Shown: positions 17,917 to 29,981 of the stretch, piece after piece
How the letters are laid out: every line of letters starts with the position of its first letter
Numbering within the stretch: the stretch's first letter is position 1
Source: Lentisphaerota bacterium
GTDB lineage: Bacteria; Verrucomicrobiota; Lentisphaeria; Victivallales; Victivallaceae
Assembly (NCBI GenBank): GCA_015061495.1
Contig: SUWL01000009.1
Location: forward strand, 1 to 58,537
DNA: 58,537 nt
Direction: 5' to 3'
Notes under the pieces: generated by a model
What the model saw: the letters and a program-made list of their open reading frames with translations, nothing else
The model's database searches: none
Told to the model about the DNA's origin: nothing
Program-made: the position numbers and the translations under genes

Positions 17917-19629
17917 TCAGTAAACATCCCGGTAGTCGATGATGTTAAGCTGCGGCGGAGCATCCGGCTGGCGTTTGTTGATCTGCGGCGTGGCAAGTAC
18001 ATCCAGCACCCGGTTGCAGAAGTCGGAAACCGGCCGGTTGAAAGCGATGAATTCGATCTGTCCGCTGCGGCTCTGCATCACTCCACGGGTGTGATAACCG
18101 TTGCCTACCGCACCGCTGCGGATCACCCGCAGGTCGTTGAATCGGTAGATCGGTTTCTGATTGCTGTGACCGAATGGAGAAAGTTTCTCCAGACAGCTGA
18201 AAAATTCCGGAGTCATTTCCCCGAGTTCCGCTTCGCCGTCGTAAGAGATGAAACTCTCCAGTTCTGACGGGTCGATCTGGGAGCGGATCTCTTTATCCAT
18301 TTCTTCGTAAAAAGCGGCAATATTTTCGGTTTTCAGCCCGATGCCGACTGCCATGGGATGACCGCCGTAGCGTTCGAGCAGATGGGAACTTTTGGTAAGG
18401 ACTTCCACCAGATTCAAATTGGCGATACTTCTTCCTGAACCGTAAGCGTTGTCGCCCTGGATCGTCAGCACGATCGTCGGACGGTTGTAATCCCTTGCCA
18501 GACGGGAAGCCACGATCCCGATCACGCCCTGATGCCAGTCGCGCCCGGCAACCAGCAGGGCGTATGGACTCTGCCATGCCAGACCGCGTTCGATCTGGCC
18601 GCAGGCATCCTGATAGATTTCCTGCTCTTTTTCCTGCCGGGAACGGTTGTAATTTTCCAGCAAACTGGCATTGGAATGGGCTGATACGATGGAATCTGAT
18701 TCAAGCAGCTGCAGTGCGACATTGGCATCACCGACCCTGCCGGCGGCATTGATGCGCGGAGCCAGACGGAATGTGATATCCGAGGGCGACAGTTCCGTAT
18801 GCAGTTTGGAACTCTCGATCAATGCCCGTACTCCGGGGCGGAGCTGACGGCGCAAAGCCTCAATGCCATGTTTGACCATAATGCGGTTTTCACCGAGCAG
18901 CGGCACGATATCCGCCACTGTGCCCAGCGCAACATAATCCAGAACTTCCTCCAGATGGGTCATGAAACCGCCGAGATTTTTTTCCCTGCCGTATTTGATG
19001 AATGCGTGGGAGAGTTTGAAAGCTACTCCGGCTCCGGAAAGCAGCTGCAGATCCTCCAATTCCGGGTGGACCTTGGGGTTGATTACTGCCAGAGCATCGG
19101 GCAATTCATCACCGGATTCATGGTGGTCGGTGATGATGACATCGATACCTTTGCTGCGGGCGACATTCACAGCATCGCAGCTGGTTATGCCGCAGTCAAC
19201 GGTAACCAGTACTCCGCAGTCTCCAAACATTTCCAGAGCTTTTTCCAGAGATTCCGGGGTGAATCCGTAACCGTCGTCAAAACGGTGGGGGATGAACGAA
19301 TTTACGATCGCCCCGTTCTGCCGCAAAACCAGTGCCAGCAGTGCGCTGGCAGTGATGCCGTCGGTGTCATAGTCACCGTGGATGAGGATCGGTTCGTGGT
19401 TGGCGATAGCCTGCCAGAGGCGGTCGCACGCTTCCCGGATTTTGGGAAAGCGGTATGGATCGCTCAAGTTAGCCAGCCGCGGCTCAAGAAATCCGGGGAT
19501 CTCTTCAGCTTTGATGCCCCGGGCGGCGAAATACACCGCAATCGGGCGGGGCAGATGGTATTTTTGTTGAATCAGATCGATGTCCTGAAAGAGGACGTTG
19601 CCAAGTGGTTTCCAATTTTTAGCGCTCAT
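17917..19629 (-). CDS. recJ: Single-stranded-DNA-specific exonuclease RecJ
   Basis: The 570-residue protein has the DHH phosphoesterase motifs: GDYDTDG at 85-91, VTVDCGI, TDHHESG and NPK. These are followed by the DHHA1 region with GGHPMAVG and an OB-fold near the C-terminus. RecJ degrades single-stranded DNA 5' to 3' in recombinational and mismatch repair. The length matches the family. ATG 19629 is preferred over an upstream in-frame TTG because GGAGA lies four to five bases before it. It is the first gene of the minus-strand series and has a promoter at 19662-19690. Confidence 0.93.
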   Translation of the reverse strand: MSAKNWKPLGNVLFQDIDLIQQKYHLPRPIAVYFAARGIKAEEIPGFLEPRLANLSDPYRFPKIREACDRLWQAIANHEPILIHGDYDTDGITASALLALVLRQNGAIVNSFIPHRFDDGYGFTPESLEKALEMFGDCGVLVTVDCGITSCDAVNVARSKGIDVIITDHHESGDELPDALAVINPKVHPELEDLQLLSGAGVAFKLSHAFIKYGREKNLGGFMTHLEEVLDYVALGTVADIVPLLGENRIMVKHGIEALRRQLRPGVRALIESSKLHTELSPSDITFRLAPRINAAGRVGDANVALQLLESDSIVSAHSNASLLENYNRSRQEKEQEIYQDACGQIERGLAWQSPYALLVAGRDWHQGVIGIVASRLARDYNRPTIVLTIQGDNAYGSGRSIANLNLVEVLTKSSHLLERYGGHPMAVGIGLKTENIAAFYEEMDKEIRSQIDPSELESFISYDGEAELGEMTPEFFSCLEKLSPFGHSNQKPIYRFNDLRVIRSGAVGNGYHTRGVMQSRSGQIEFIAFNRPVSDFCNRVLDVLATPQINKRQPDAPPQLNIIDYRDVY

Positions 19630-19661
19630 TTTCTCCAAATTTCCTTATTTTTCATCTTATT

Positions 19662-19690
19662 AAGATACACCTTAAACGGCACTTTGTAAA
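19662..19690 (-). promoter_or_regulatory. Promoter of the recJ-ymdB-hrpA operon
   Basis: On the minus strand TTTACA (19685-19690), 17 bases, then TATCTT (19662-19667). It lies back to back with the promoter of the DUF4349 gene; the two -35 regions are about 40 bases apart. Confidence 0.55.
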
Positions 19691-19729
19691 GTTAAAAACT
19701 TTTTTTTCTTGATTTTTTTATCGTTAATA

Positions 19730-19758
19730 TTGAAAACCCGGATCATTTGTGTTATAAT
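19730..19758 (+). promoter_or_regulatory. Promoter of the DUF4349 lipoprotein gene
   Basis: TTGAAA (19730-19735), 17-base spacer, then a perfect TATAAT (19753-19758). The coding start is at 19810, behind a GGAGG ribosome site. Confidence 0.7.
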
Positions 19759-19809
19759 ATACCGTGCGAATTTATGGATCGTCGGACAGTTCAAAATGGA
19801 GGTGTTGCT

Positions 19810-20964
19810 ATGAAAAGATTTTCCCTGCCGGTATGCGGTGCTGTACTCGTTTTTTGCGGATGTACCGCAACTGCTCCAAATGCGGATACGGTGCGCAGTT
19901 ATGATAAATCCGCTCCGGAATACGGTCATGCCGCAGTCAGAAGCGGAGCCGTGAGGAGCAATGCGGCTGCAATGCAGGATCGCGTTGCCGGAACCGGATA
20001 TTTCCGGCAGCAGGAAGGCCGGATGATGGCTTATACTGCCGGATTTACCCTGACGGTGAAAAAACAGAGTGCTGCATTGGATGAGATAAAGCTGCTTGCC
20101 GAATCTCTGGGCGGATATCTGCTTTCCAGCCGCCGGGGAAATGTGGTGCTTAAAGTACCGGCTGCCAAAGCTGATGAATTTTATAAAACCGCCGGACAGT
20201 ACGGCAAAATCAGCGACTTCCGGATCTCCGCTGAAGATTTGACCGATACCATTACCGATCTGGGGGTCCGGCTGGATAATCTGCGCAAATTGCGCTCCCG
20301 TCTGACGGAATTGCTCGCCCAAGCCCGCAATGTCGATGAAATGGTCAAAGTTGAGCGGGAACTCAACCGGGTGACTACCGAAATCGAGCGGATCGATGCC
20401 CAGCTGCAGAACAATAAAAAACGCGTGGCTCTGGTCACTTTTGAGGTGGCGGTCATCGAAGAACACGGTGCCGTTCCCGGCGGCACTCCGGTGGCATTTG
20501 ACCGCTTCAGTTTCCTGAAAAAACTGGCTTCCAACAGCGGCGGATTTAAAAGTGAACCGCTTTTTGATATCGCTCTGCCCGCCGGATTTGTGGCAGTCAG
20601 AGAGGGAGGAGTGCAGAGCGGTTTTGCCGCAACGACCAGTGATGATTGTCTTTTCCGCACCTGGGATGCAGATGTCGCTGCCGACAGTACGCTGGAATTC
20701 TGGGAAAAAGTGATCTGCCGCAGTTTGCAGGGTCGCAAATCTTTTGAAAATATCAAGATTTTTCCGGCGGAACTGAATGGGGAAAAAGCGATGAAGATCA
20801 CCGCGCAATTCAACACTTCCAGAGGAGTTCAGTCCTATATGGCAGTGATCGCGGTCGAACGCAATATTTTCGGCAGTGATACGCTTCAGATCGTGGAATT
20901 TTTCGGGCCGCAGGAAGCTTTTGAAAAGCATGAAAAAGCGGTCAGCGCGGTGTTACAGAAATGA
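19810..20964 (+). CDS. DUF4349 domain lipoprotein
   Basis: This 384-residue protein starts MKRFSLPVCGAVLVFCGCTATAP, a lipoprotein signal with lipobox VFCGC. It continues with a DUF4349 domain at about 75-220: a TLTV strand, a LLAESLGGYLLSS block, a KVPAAKADEFY block and a long coiled-coil (RLDNLRKLRSRL...VERELNRVTTEIERIDAQL). A second beta-rich domain fills residues 230-384. DUF4349 proteins are surface or periplasmic lipoproteins of unknown function. The true start is ATG 19810, seven bases after AATGGAGG. The 3' end overlaps the convergent LD-carboxypeptidase gene by 23 bases, so neither can have a conventional terminator between them. Confidence 0.85.
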   Translation: MKRFSLPVCGAVLVFCGCTATAPNADTVRSYDKSAPEYGHAAVRSGAVRSNAAAMQDRVAGTGYFRQQEGRMMAYTAGFTLTVKKQSAALDEIKLLAESLGGYLLSSRRGNVVLKVPAAKADEFYKTAGQYGKISDFRISAEDLTDTITDLGVRLDNLRKLRSRLTELLAQARNVDEMVKVERELNRVTTEIERIDAQLQNNKKRVALVTFEVAVIEEHGAVPGGTPVAFDRFSFLKKLASNSGGFKSEPLFDIALPAGFVAVREGGVQSGFAATTSDDCLFRTWDADVAADSTLEFWEKVICRSLQGRKSFENIKIFPAELNGEKAMKITAQFNTSRGVQSYMAVIAVERNIFGSDTLQIVEFFGPQEAFEKHEKAVSAVLQK

Positions 20965-21787
20965 GCTGTCTGCCGCAAAAAGCATAAAACGGCAGTTCGT
21001 GACCGTGGGGTAAATTGTAAAACACCGGACAACTGACCTGACCGGTAAAATCCCGCAGAACCGCCATTACATCGGGAACTTCGCCGCAATCAGTGAAGTT
21101 CCCGAAAATTATTCCGGCGCAATCCTTGAATACTCCGGCAAGGCGCAGCTGGGTCAGCATCCGGTCGATCCGGTATGGTGCTTCGCCGACCTCTTCGAGA
21201 ATCAGCACTTTCCCGGTGGTTTCCGGCAGGAATTTTGTGCCGCACAAACTGGCGGCAACGGCGATATTTCCGGCAAGTGCCGTACCGGAAATTTTTCCGG
21301 GACGCAGAGCATCGAGGTGCAAAGATACCGGTTTGCCGGACAGTGCGGCATTGAGGCTGTTGACTGTAAGTTCATCCGGGGAGATGAGAAATTTCATCAT
21401 CGGAGCGGCGTGGAATGAATCGATCTTGTATTTTGCCATTGCCCAGTGGATCGCGGTGATGTCGCTGAATCCGGCAAACGGTTTGGGGCATTTCTGCCAC
21501 AACTGCCAGTTGATCTTATCCAGAATCCGTATGGCACCGTAACCGCCGCGCACTGCCCAGAGCATATCTATCTGCTCATCGGCAATGGCGGAGTTGATAT
21601 CCTGTGCGCGCTGTTCATCTCCCGCGGCAAGAAATGGCAGGGCGTTTCCCGCAAAAACATGGGGCATGATCCGCACCTGACAACCGCATTTTTCCAGTGC
21701 GTTTTTACCGGCAAGGACGGTTTGTTTGTCACATTTGCCGGATGGTGAAACCAGTGCGATGCGAAGCATTCCGGGGGGGATTTGCAT
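20942..21787 (-). CDS. LD-carboxypeptidase (peptidase S66)
   Basis: The 281-residue protein shows the S66 catalytic triad context: Ser in GFSDITAIHW, Glu in LEEVGEAPYRID and His in NLPHGHELPF, together with AVRGGYGA. These enzymes cut the L,D-bond of murein tetrapeptides during cell-wall recycling, or act on related peptides such as microcin C7. ATG 21787 overlaps the ribBA stop (TGATG), so translation is likely coupled to ribBA even though no ribosome site is obvious. The association with riboflavin synthesis has no evident functional meaning. The C-terminus overlaps the DUF4349 gene on the other strand. Confidence 0.88.
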   Translation of the reverse strand: MQIPPGMLRIALVSPSGKCDKQTVLAGKNALEKCGCQVRIMPHVFAGNALPFLAAGDEQRAQDINSAIADEQIDMLWAVRGGYGAIRILDKINWQLWQKCPKPFAGFSDITAIHWAMAKYKIDSFHAAPMMKFLISPDELTVNSLNAALSGKPVSLHLDALRPGKISGTALAGNIAVAASLCGTKFLPETTGKVLILEEVGEAPYRIDRMLTQLRLAGVFKDCAGIIFGNFTDCGEVPDVMAVLRDFTGQVSCPVFYNLPHGHELPFYAFCGRQLISVTPR

Positions 21788-22977
21788 CAGATCAGATGTC
21801 CCATTTTGCACTTTTTGGTTTCCAGATAGAACTCATTTTCACTGCCGGGAGCAATGACGATCGGCACCCGGTCAACGATATTGAGTCCGTAACCGTCCAG
21901 TCCCACGAGTTTGGCGGGGTTGTTGGTCAGCAGCCGGATGCTTCTGATGCCCAGATCGAGCAGGATTTGGGCGCCGATGCCGTATTCGCGCATGTCGGCG
22001 GGGAAACCGAGTTTTTCGTTGGCTTCAACCGTGTCCAGCCCCTGTTCCTGCAGTTTGTAGGCGTGGAGTTTGTTTTCCAGACCGATGCCCCGTCCCTCCT
22101 GCCGCATGTAGACCAGCACGCCGCATCCTTCGGCGGCGATCATTTTCATAGCGGTATGGAGCTGGTCGCCGCAATCGCAGCGGGCAGAACCGAAAACATC
22201 TCCGGTAAGACATTCACTGTGGACCCGAACCAGAACATTTTCCTTGCCTTTGACGTCTCCGCAAACCAGCGCCAGATGTTCGGCATTGTCGATTTTTGAG
22301 CGGTACAGATACATTTGAAATTCGCCGTAAGCGGTGGGCAGTTTGACCGATTCTTCGCAGGAAACGAGTTGTTCGGTTTTGCGCCGGTACGCTACCAGAT
22401 CGGCGATGGTGGTGATTTTGAGCTGATGTTTTTCCTTGAATTCCATCAAGTCCGGCATCCGTGCCATCTCGCCGTTGTCTTTGGTGATTTCGCAGATGAC
22501 CCCCGCAGGAGTAAGTCCGGCAAGGCGGGCGAGATCCACCGCCGCTTCCGTGTGACCGGTGCGCTGAAGCACGCCTCCGGGGCGGGCGGCAATGGGAAAA
22601 ATGTGTCCGGGAATGCCGAAGTCATCCCGGGTACTTGTCGGATCGATCAGAGTTTTGACGGTATTGGCGCGGTCGGCAGCACTGATGCCGGTTGTTCCGG
22701 TCAGGGCATCGACACTCTCGGTAAAAGCGGTTTTGAAGTGGTCGGTTGACGGCGGGCGGAGAATACCCAGTTCTTTGGCGCGCTTTTCGGTGATCGGCGC
22801 ACATACCAGACCTCTGGCGCAGGTTATCATGAAGTTGATTTTTTCCGGTGTGATCAATTCGGCGGCGCAGACCAGATCGCCCTCATTTTCCCGGTTTTCA
22901 TCATCGGTGACGATGATCATTTTTCCCTGTCTGATATCTTCGATGACCGATTCGACGGAATCAAATTTGAATTCCAT
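21787..22977 (-). CDS. ribBA: RibBA, bifunctional DHBP synthase / GTP cyclohydrolase II
   Basis: The 396-residue protein combines 3,4-dihydroxy-2-butanone-4-phosphate synthase ([10 protein letters not shown] acidic loop near residue 25, [14 protein letters not shown]) with GTP cyclohydrolase II. The latter shows [17 protein letters not shown] with the zinc cysteines, RQEGRGIGL and LTNNPAK. It makes the two committed precursors of riboflavin. ATG 22977 follows AAAGGG by nine bases. Expression is controlled by the FMN riboswitch at 23029-23155, and the ribosome site can be sequestered by the inverted repeat at 22983-23016. No other rib gene is in the window. Confidence 0.95.
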   Translation of the reverse strand: MEFKFDSVESVIEDIRQGKMIIVTDDENRENEGDLVCAAELITPEKINFMITCARGLVCAPITEKRAKELGILRPPSTDHFKTAFTESVDALTGTTGISAADRANTVKTLIDPTSTRDDFGIPGHIFPIAARPGGVLQRTGHTEAAVDLARLAGLTPAGVICEITKDNGEMARMPDLMEFKEKHQLKITTIADLVAYRRKTEQLVSCEESVKLPTAYGEFQMYLYRSKIDNAEHLALVCGDVKGKENVLVRVHSECLTGDVFGSARCDCGDQLHTAMKMIAAEGCGVLVYMRQEGRGIGLENKLHAYKLQEQGLDTVEANEKLGFPADMREYGIGAQILLDLGIRSIRLLTNNPAKLVGLDGYGLNIVDRVPIVIAPGSENEFYLETKKCKMGHLI

Positions 22978-22982
22978 AAAGA

Positions 22983-23016
22983 ATGCCCTTTCATAATTAC
23001 AGTACAATCAGGGCAT
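22983..23016 (-). promoter_or_regulatory. Ribosome-site sequestering hairpin of ribBA
   Basis: A perfect 7-bp inverted repeat (ATGCCCT at 22983-22989 and AGGGCAT at 23010-23016 on the plus strand) places the AAAGGG ribosome site of ribBA in a stem. No U-tract follows, so this looks like translational control: the expression platform of the upstream FMN riboswitch. Confidence 0.6.
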
Positions 23017-23028
23017 GGTACGGATAAC

Positions 23029-23155
23029 TCTCTTCTTGCATCCAGACTTTACTGTCGGTCACGGAATCGCACCGTGTCAGCCTTGCGGCTCGCGGACTTG
23101 GAAAAACCTTACCGCCGGTCAGGAATCCGCTTTTTTGCGTTACCTTGCCCTGAAG
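23029..23155 (-). promoter_or_regulatory. FMN riboswitch (RFN element)
   Basis: Read on the minus strand, the leader contains the conserved RFN blocks in order. They are CTTCAGGGCAAGGT, GATTCCTGACCGGCGGTAAG, CCGCGAGCC, CGGTGCGATTCCGTGACCG, ACAGTAAAGTC and TGGATGCAAGAAGAG. It binds flavin mononucleotide and shuts off ribBA when FMN is plentiful. It lies between the promoter (23174-23202) and the ribBA start, as expected. Confidence 0.95.
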
Positions 23156-23173
23156 AAATTTTGTCAACATTAC

Positions 23174-23202
23174 AATATATATCCGTACCGCGGGAAAATC
23201 AA
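23174..23202 (-). promoter_or_regulatory. Promoter of the ribBA leader
   Basis: Minus-strand TTGATT (23197-23202), 17 bases, TATATT (23174-23179), followed by the FMN riboswitch. A 42-base stretch covering this promoter is about 83% identical to a second promoter at 26933-26961. Confidence 0.6.
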
Positions 23203-23249
23203 GCTGTACTTTGCTGTAATCAGCGGTTTCCCCGGTACGGAAACCGGCT

Positions 23250-26463
<3,214 letters not shown>

Positions 26464-26485
26464 AAAACGGTCCTTTCCTTGTTTT

Positions 26486-26513
26486 AATGTAGCACCGTTT
26501 TACACCTTGTCAA
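26486..26513 (-). promoter_or_regulatory. Promoter of IS3 remnant / lacZ
   Basis: Minus-strand TTGACA (26508-26513), 16-base spacer, TACATT (26486-26491). An inverted repeat TAAAACGGT / ACCGTTTTA lies between the promoter and the ATG at 26463. This is the only good promoter found ahead of lacZ. Confidence 0.55.
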
Positions 26514-26673
26514 GTTGTCCAGTTTTCGGGGAGAACCGCAGTTATTGCAGAAAAGTTGTTTTGTCAAGTTGACAATGTTGTAAATTCCGGTATTATTCGC
26601 CGGAAATATCGGGAGCAACGTTCATTACGATTTGTCGTCGCCAACTTCCCGGAGTATATGCGTACTGTAGAAA

Positions 26674-26883
26674 CTATATCTTTGAACACTTGATGTTTTT
26701 TCCGCCCTCAATGGGGAAGTAATCTCTGCCGGTCGGATATCCGTGATGCCACTTTATCGAGCCGTAAAAACGGTTGTCCGGATCCCATAAACCGTATTTC
26801 ATCTGACTGACATCCGGCTTGGTATCATGACCGGCTTCAAGGTCAATACCCTGAATTATGACATAGATTTTACCTGCGCGCAT
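26674..26883 (-). CDS. Small hypothetical protein or gene remnant
   Basis: The frame encodes 69 residues from ATG 26883 (MRAGKIYVIIQGIDLEAGHD...) and stays open a further 40 codons upstream, with protein-like composition (SIDIEDAPPENTTFLE). It ends ...FPIEGGKNIKCSKI. No family is recognised; the aromatic and Gly-rich end resembles the tail of a secreted protein. A promoter-like sequence (26933-26961) lies inside the open extension, so either the short form is real or this is the 3' remnant of a larger gene. No convincing ribosome site is seen. The flanks 26464-26673 and 26884-26998 hold no other gene I can support. Confidence 0.35.
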   Translation of the reverse strand: MRAGKIYVIIQGIDLEAGHDTKPDVSQMKYGLWDPDNRFYGSIKWHHGYPTGRDYFPIEGGKNIKCSKI

Positions 26884-26932
26884 TCCAAAAAGGTTGTGTT
26901 CTCCGGCGGAGCATCTTCAATGTCAATACTAC

Positions 26933-26961
26933 AATATATATCCACACTGCGGAAAATTCAA
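26933..26961 (-). promoter_or_regulatory. Promoter-like site resembling the ribBA promoter
   Basis: Minus-strand TTGAAT (26956-26961), 17 bases, TATATT (26933-26938). The surrounding 42 bases match the ribBA promoter region with about 7 differences, including an identical GGATATATATTGTA block. It points toward the small frame at 26674-26883. Confidence 0.5.
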
Positions 26962-26998
26962 GTTCCACAGTGCGGATTATCGACCGTATCTGATCCGG

Positions 26999-28990
26999 TC
27001 AGTAGAGAATGTCAGCGGCGCAATCTTTGCCGGTGAATTGATATTTGCCGTTGCCCAGAGATTTGGTCAAACCGAATTTGGATTTCAACTCCTTGTTCCG
27101 GTATTTTTCCGGCAGCGTGATAATGGCATCATGATCCAGTGCCATGCCGCAGATGATCACCCGGATATTGCCTTTGGCATCATCAAAAAGGGCGGCGCGG
27201 ACATGATCTTTTTTATTGAGTTGCACCGGCAGTTTGATCTGTTCGATATCGGAGAGGATGAATGGTTCAAGTTCTTTAAGTATACCGGCTACCCGGCAAA
27301 CTTCCGGCCAGCGGCGGGCGAAGGAGTCTGGATCGGGGATATTGAGGTCGCGTATATTGCAGAACATGTACATAATGAATCCTTTAGAGCCGGCGAGAAC
27401 TTCGGTGAGTACCATGCCGCGCATCTGGATTTCGGTAGGTTCACGGAAAAGTTTGTAATAAAGTTCTTTATTATTTTTAGCTTTGTTGTCGTAGCTGCCC
27501 CAGCTGAATATCTGCGGAACTGCCCAGGAGAAAGAATCGAGTTTTTCAGCCGGATCGCTTTGCGAGAGGATGCCGCTCAACGTGGGCGTAACACTGGTTC
27601 CCCGCACCGGGTAGGGATCATATCCCAGAATATCGCATGCTTTGTTGTATTCGGAAAAATCTCCAGGGAAACAGCTTACCGCATAGGTCGGATGGAACGG
27701 ATCAAGAGCGTTGACACTTCTGCGTTTATACAAAAGATGATCCAGTTTGGAAATACTCGTTTCATCGTCGATATACCATCCCAGAATAGCAGGATGGCTG
27801 TGGTATGCTTTGACTTCATTGAGGTATTTTTCGCTGAAACTGCTGGCATATAGGAGTTTGAGATTGTTTTTTACGCAGGCGTCCAAAAAGGCGGTCATTG
27901 CTTCTTTGGTTTTGAATCTGCGGGCGTGATAGAGCAGGACGGTATTGAATACTTTGGCTTCGCTGATGATCTGCAGGCGTTCGACTTCGTTATTACCGAT
28001 CATATACAGACCGATGGGCATGAAAAGTTTGCCGTCGATGTTTGCCCGTCCGAGGCGGTCGATGGTACAGGCATTGGCGGGGAGCTGGCGGTAATCGACG
28101 ATCTCAACGGTTTTGGTTTCTTCGGCATAGATTTTTTTATCTTTGCTGCTGTAGAGAGTTACAGTTACTTCGGCTTTGCCGGGAGTAAGTTTGCCAAGTT
28201 CAGCGGTGACCCTGGCACCTTTGACTTGTGCATCTGCAACGGCGAGAACTTTGCCGTTACGGGTGACTTTGATCTGATATTCCGGATTTTTTGAACCCTT
28301 AAATGGACCGGAAAAGGTACTTGAAAAGCGGATGAAACCCTCATTGGCATAGAGCTTTTCCGCGATGGGGTAGACCTGAAAAAGTGACCAGGTGGGAGCA
28401 TCCTCGACCAGACGGATCTCGTCAAAGTATACAGCACCGCTGTTTTTGGAAGTTTCCGGCGGGCAGGAGGGTACGATGACAACTTTGAATTTGGCATCTT
28501 CGGGGATGTTGTCGGGAAAGGTGAAACTTCCGGAAAAGAGTTTCCACTCATTTTGCACTGCCCCGGAACCCAGTCCGTAGAAGCCCCGGATATATTTGCT
28601 GCCTTTCCAGTATTCGATGCACATTTTTGCGGAGATCCCGCCTTTCCGGGCATAGTTGCCGTCGATCCTGCCGTAAGCTGAAAATTTATAACGGACACCT
28701 TTTTTAAGCTTTACATCGTACCATTTATGCGGCAGAATGCGTTTACAGCCTGGAAAAATGGTCAGTTTGATGCCGGAGGTGCCGTTGAATCCGTCTCCGC
28801 GTTTGACGGAAAAACGGCTTTTATCGACCGGAACCCAGCCCTTGCCGCCATCTTCAAAAGAGCCGTCGCCGAGCAGGTTGGTTTCACCGACTTTTGCAGG
28901 GATGTCACGCTGGTAAGAGGAGATATCTCTTGCCGCCTGCACGCTGAAAAAAGTGCAGAAAAGTGTCAAAGATAAGAGAAAATTTTTCAT
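26999..28990 (-). CDS. Secreted glycosidase-like TIM-barrel protein with carbohydrate-binding domain
   Basis: The 663-residue protein starts MKNFLLSLTLFCTFFSVQAA, a signal peptide. A jelly-roll domain of the CBM4/9 type follows (about 30-180: NLLGDGSFEDGGKGW...), then a beta-sandwich and an (alpha/beta)8-type domain from about 290. The segment ILGWYIDDET has the conserved acidic residues seen at a barrel strand end in GH2/GH42-like enzymes; FMPIGLYMI opens the barrel. The exact GH family is not recognised. ATG 28990 is chosen because GAGGT, which overlaps the stop of the upstream pseudopilin gene, lies eight bases before it. It is the third gene of the operon GntR regulator - pseudopilin - this protein. 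Confidence 0.8.
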   Translation of the reverse strand: MKNFLLSLTLFCTFFSVQAARDISSYQRDIPAKVGETNLLGDGSFEDGGKGWVPVDKSRFSVKRGDGFNGTSGIKLTIFPGCKRILPHKWYDVKLKKGVRYKFSAYGRIDGNYARKGGISAKMCIEYWKGSKYIRGFYGLGSGAVQNEWKLFSGSFTFPDNIPEDAKFKVVIVPSCPPETSKNSGAVYFDEIRLVEDAPTWSLFQVYPIAEKLYANEGFIRFSSTFSGPFKGSKNPEYQIKVTRNGKVLAVADAQVKGARVTAELGKLTPGKAEVTVTLYSSKDKKIYAEETKTVEIVDYRQLPANACTIDRLGRANIDGKLFMPIGLYMIGNNEVERLQIISEAKVFNTVLLYHARRFKTKEAMTAFLDACVKNNLKLLYASSFSEKYLNEVKAYHSHPAILGWYIDDETSISKLDHLLYKRRSVNALDPFHPTYAVSCFPGDFSEYNKACDILGYDPYPVRGTSVTPTLSGILSQSDPAEKLDSFSWAVPQIFSWGSYDNKAKNNKELYYKLFREPTEIQMRGMVLTEVLAGSKGFIMYMFCNIRDLNIPDPDSFARRWPEVCRVAGILKELEPFILSDIEQIKLPVQLNKKDHVRAALFDDAKGNIRVIICGMALDHDAIITLPEKYRNKELKSKFGLTKSLGNGKYQFTGKDCAADILY

Positions 28991-29001
28991 CTTTTTGTAC
29001 C

Positions 29002-29961
29002 TCATTTGTAGATATTGTCCGTGGTCTTGAATTTGGCTTTGGCTTCTCCGTGGGAAGTGAGTTCGGCGTGACCGTCAACGAGCAGATACGATCCGACGAC
29101 CTCCGGATCATTGATCGCGGTCGGATATTGACCTCCGTGCCATGCCCCGTAACCGTCGCTGCTGTCCGGGCGGAACCAGATGTAGACACTGCTGCCGTCA
29201 CTGTAAGTCGTCGGAGCAAAGTATCTTTCGGTGACCATCATACTGTTTGAAGGACTCTTGATTTTGGTGACTTTGCCGTACTCCTGTTTTGAATATTGGG
29301 CATATTCAAAACAGCCGAGGTATGCGTTGAAGGCATAATTGACCACGTAGCATTTTTCATATCCCCAGTAGGATGAGCCGCCTTTTGAGGGAATTTTGCC
29401 GATGATCGTCGGACAAAGCAGCGGACTGGGATCCATCACGCAATATGATGCCGCATTGGTATTTGACGGTTTGCCGGTGGCAATGTATTTATTATTGACC
29501 ATTTTTTGCCACCAGGCGTTATTGGTGCCTTTTTTGACCTGAACAGGCAGCCAGTCACTCTGATCTGCGGTATATTGGGCGATGGACAGACCGATCTGTT
29601 TCATATTGTTGATACAGGTCGTGCTTTTGCCCCGTTCCCGGGCGGAATTGAGTGCCGGCAGCAGAATCGATGCCAGTATTGCAATAATGGCAATGACTAC
29701 CAGCAATTCTATTAAAGTGAATGCGCTCTTGGGAAGAGGGGAAAAACTTCTTTTCACGGGAAAAGAGGTTTTTCCCCTCTCCCCAAACCCCACTACCTTT
29801 TTCAAGAAAAGCGGAATTCTTTGTTGAGTTGCAACCGCACTTTTCTGTGCAAAAAAATGCCATGATGAGATAGCACTGCTTACCAGCAATTCAATCAAAG
29901 TGAAACATGCGCGCGTTACTCCGGTTTTCCGAAATGGATAATCTTTGGTTGGAGATTTCAT
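29002..29961 (-). CDS. Prepilin-like protein with duplicated FTLIELLV motif (insert-bearing)
   Basis: The 319-residue protein carries two FTLIELLV prepilin motifs 61 residues apart. The first (after ACF) is followed by [14 protein letters not shown] rather than a hydrophobic helix. The second (after KSA) is followed by the proper [16 protein letters not shown] helix and the C.NNMKQIG continuation typical of Lentisphaerota/Planctomycetes pseudopilins. The stretch between is encoded by a 164-bp repeat shared with the gene at 38137. The C-terminal domain ends in the [13 protein letters not shown] block of DUF1559-like pseudopilins. The ATG at 29961 follows AAAGGA by nine bases; another ATG at 29979 is possible. 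It is presumably exported or assembled by a type II secretion or pilus system, if prepilin peptidase uses the second site. Confidence 0.85.
   Translation of the reverse strand: MKSPTKDYPFRKTGVTRACFTLIELLVSSAISSWHFFAQKSAVATQQRIPLFLKKVVGFGERGKTSFPVKRSFSPLPKSAFTLIELLVVIAIIAILASILLPALNSARERGKSTTCINNMKQIGLSIAQYTADQSDWLPVQVKKGTNNAWWQKMVNNKYIATGKPSNTNAASYCVMDPSPLLCPTIIGKIPSKGGSSYWGYEKCYVVNYAFNAYLGCFEYAQYSKQEYGKVTKIKSPSNSMMVTERYFAPTTYSDGSSVYIWFRPDSSDGYGAWHGGQYPTAINDPEVVGSYLLVDGHAELTSHGEAKAKFKTTDNIYK
29720..29883. repeat. 164-bp palindromic coding repeat, copy 1
   Basis: It is identical to 38894-39057 except for five substitutions, with the same length. Its core is a 21-bp hairpin (29735-29780; AGAGGGGAAAAAC... 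with loop ACGG and one G-T pair). It lies in frame inside the pseudopilin gene, between two copies of the DNA for FTLIELLV (around 29701-29720 and 29884-29903), which match at about 22 of 24 bases. Confidence 0.9.
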
Positions 29962-29981
29962 AATGTTGGTTCCTTTCATGG

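Noticed and set aside
19672..20931. 419-codon minus-strand frame opposite the DUF4349 gene
   Set aside because: The plus strand has promoter, ribosome site, lipobox and a domain match; the minus frame has none.
26569..26596. Plus-strand TTGACA-16-TATTAT promoter
   Set aside because: Good match, but no gene or RNA follows on the plus strand; probably a by-product of insertion-sequence end DNA.
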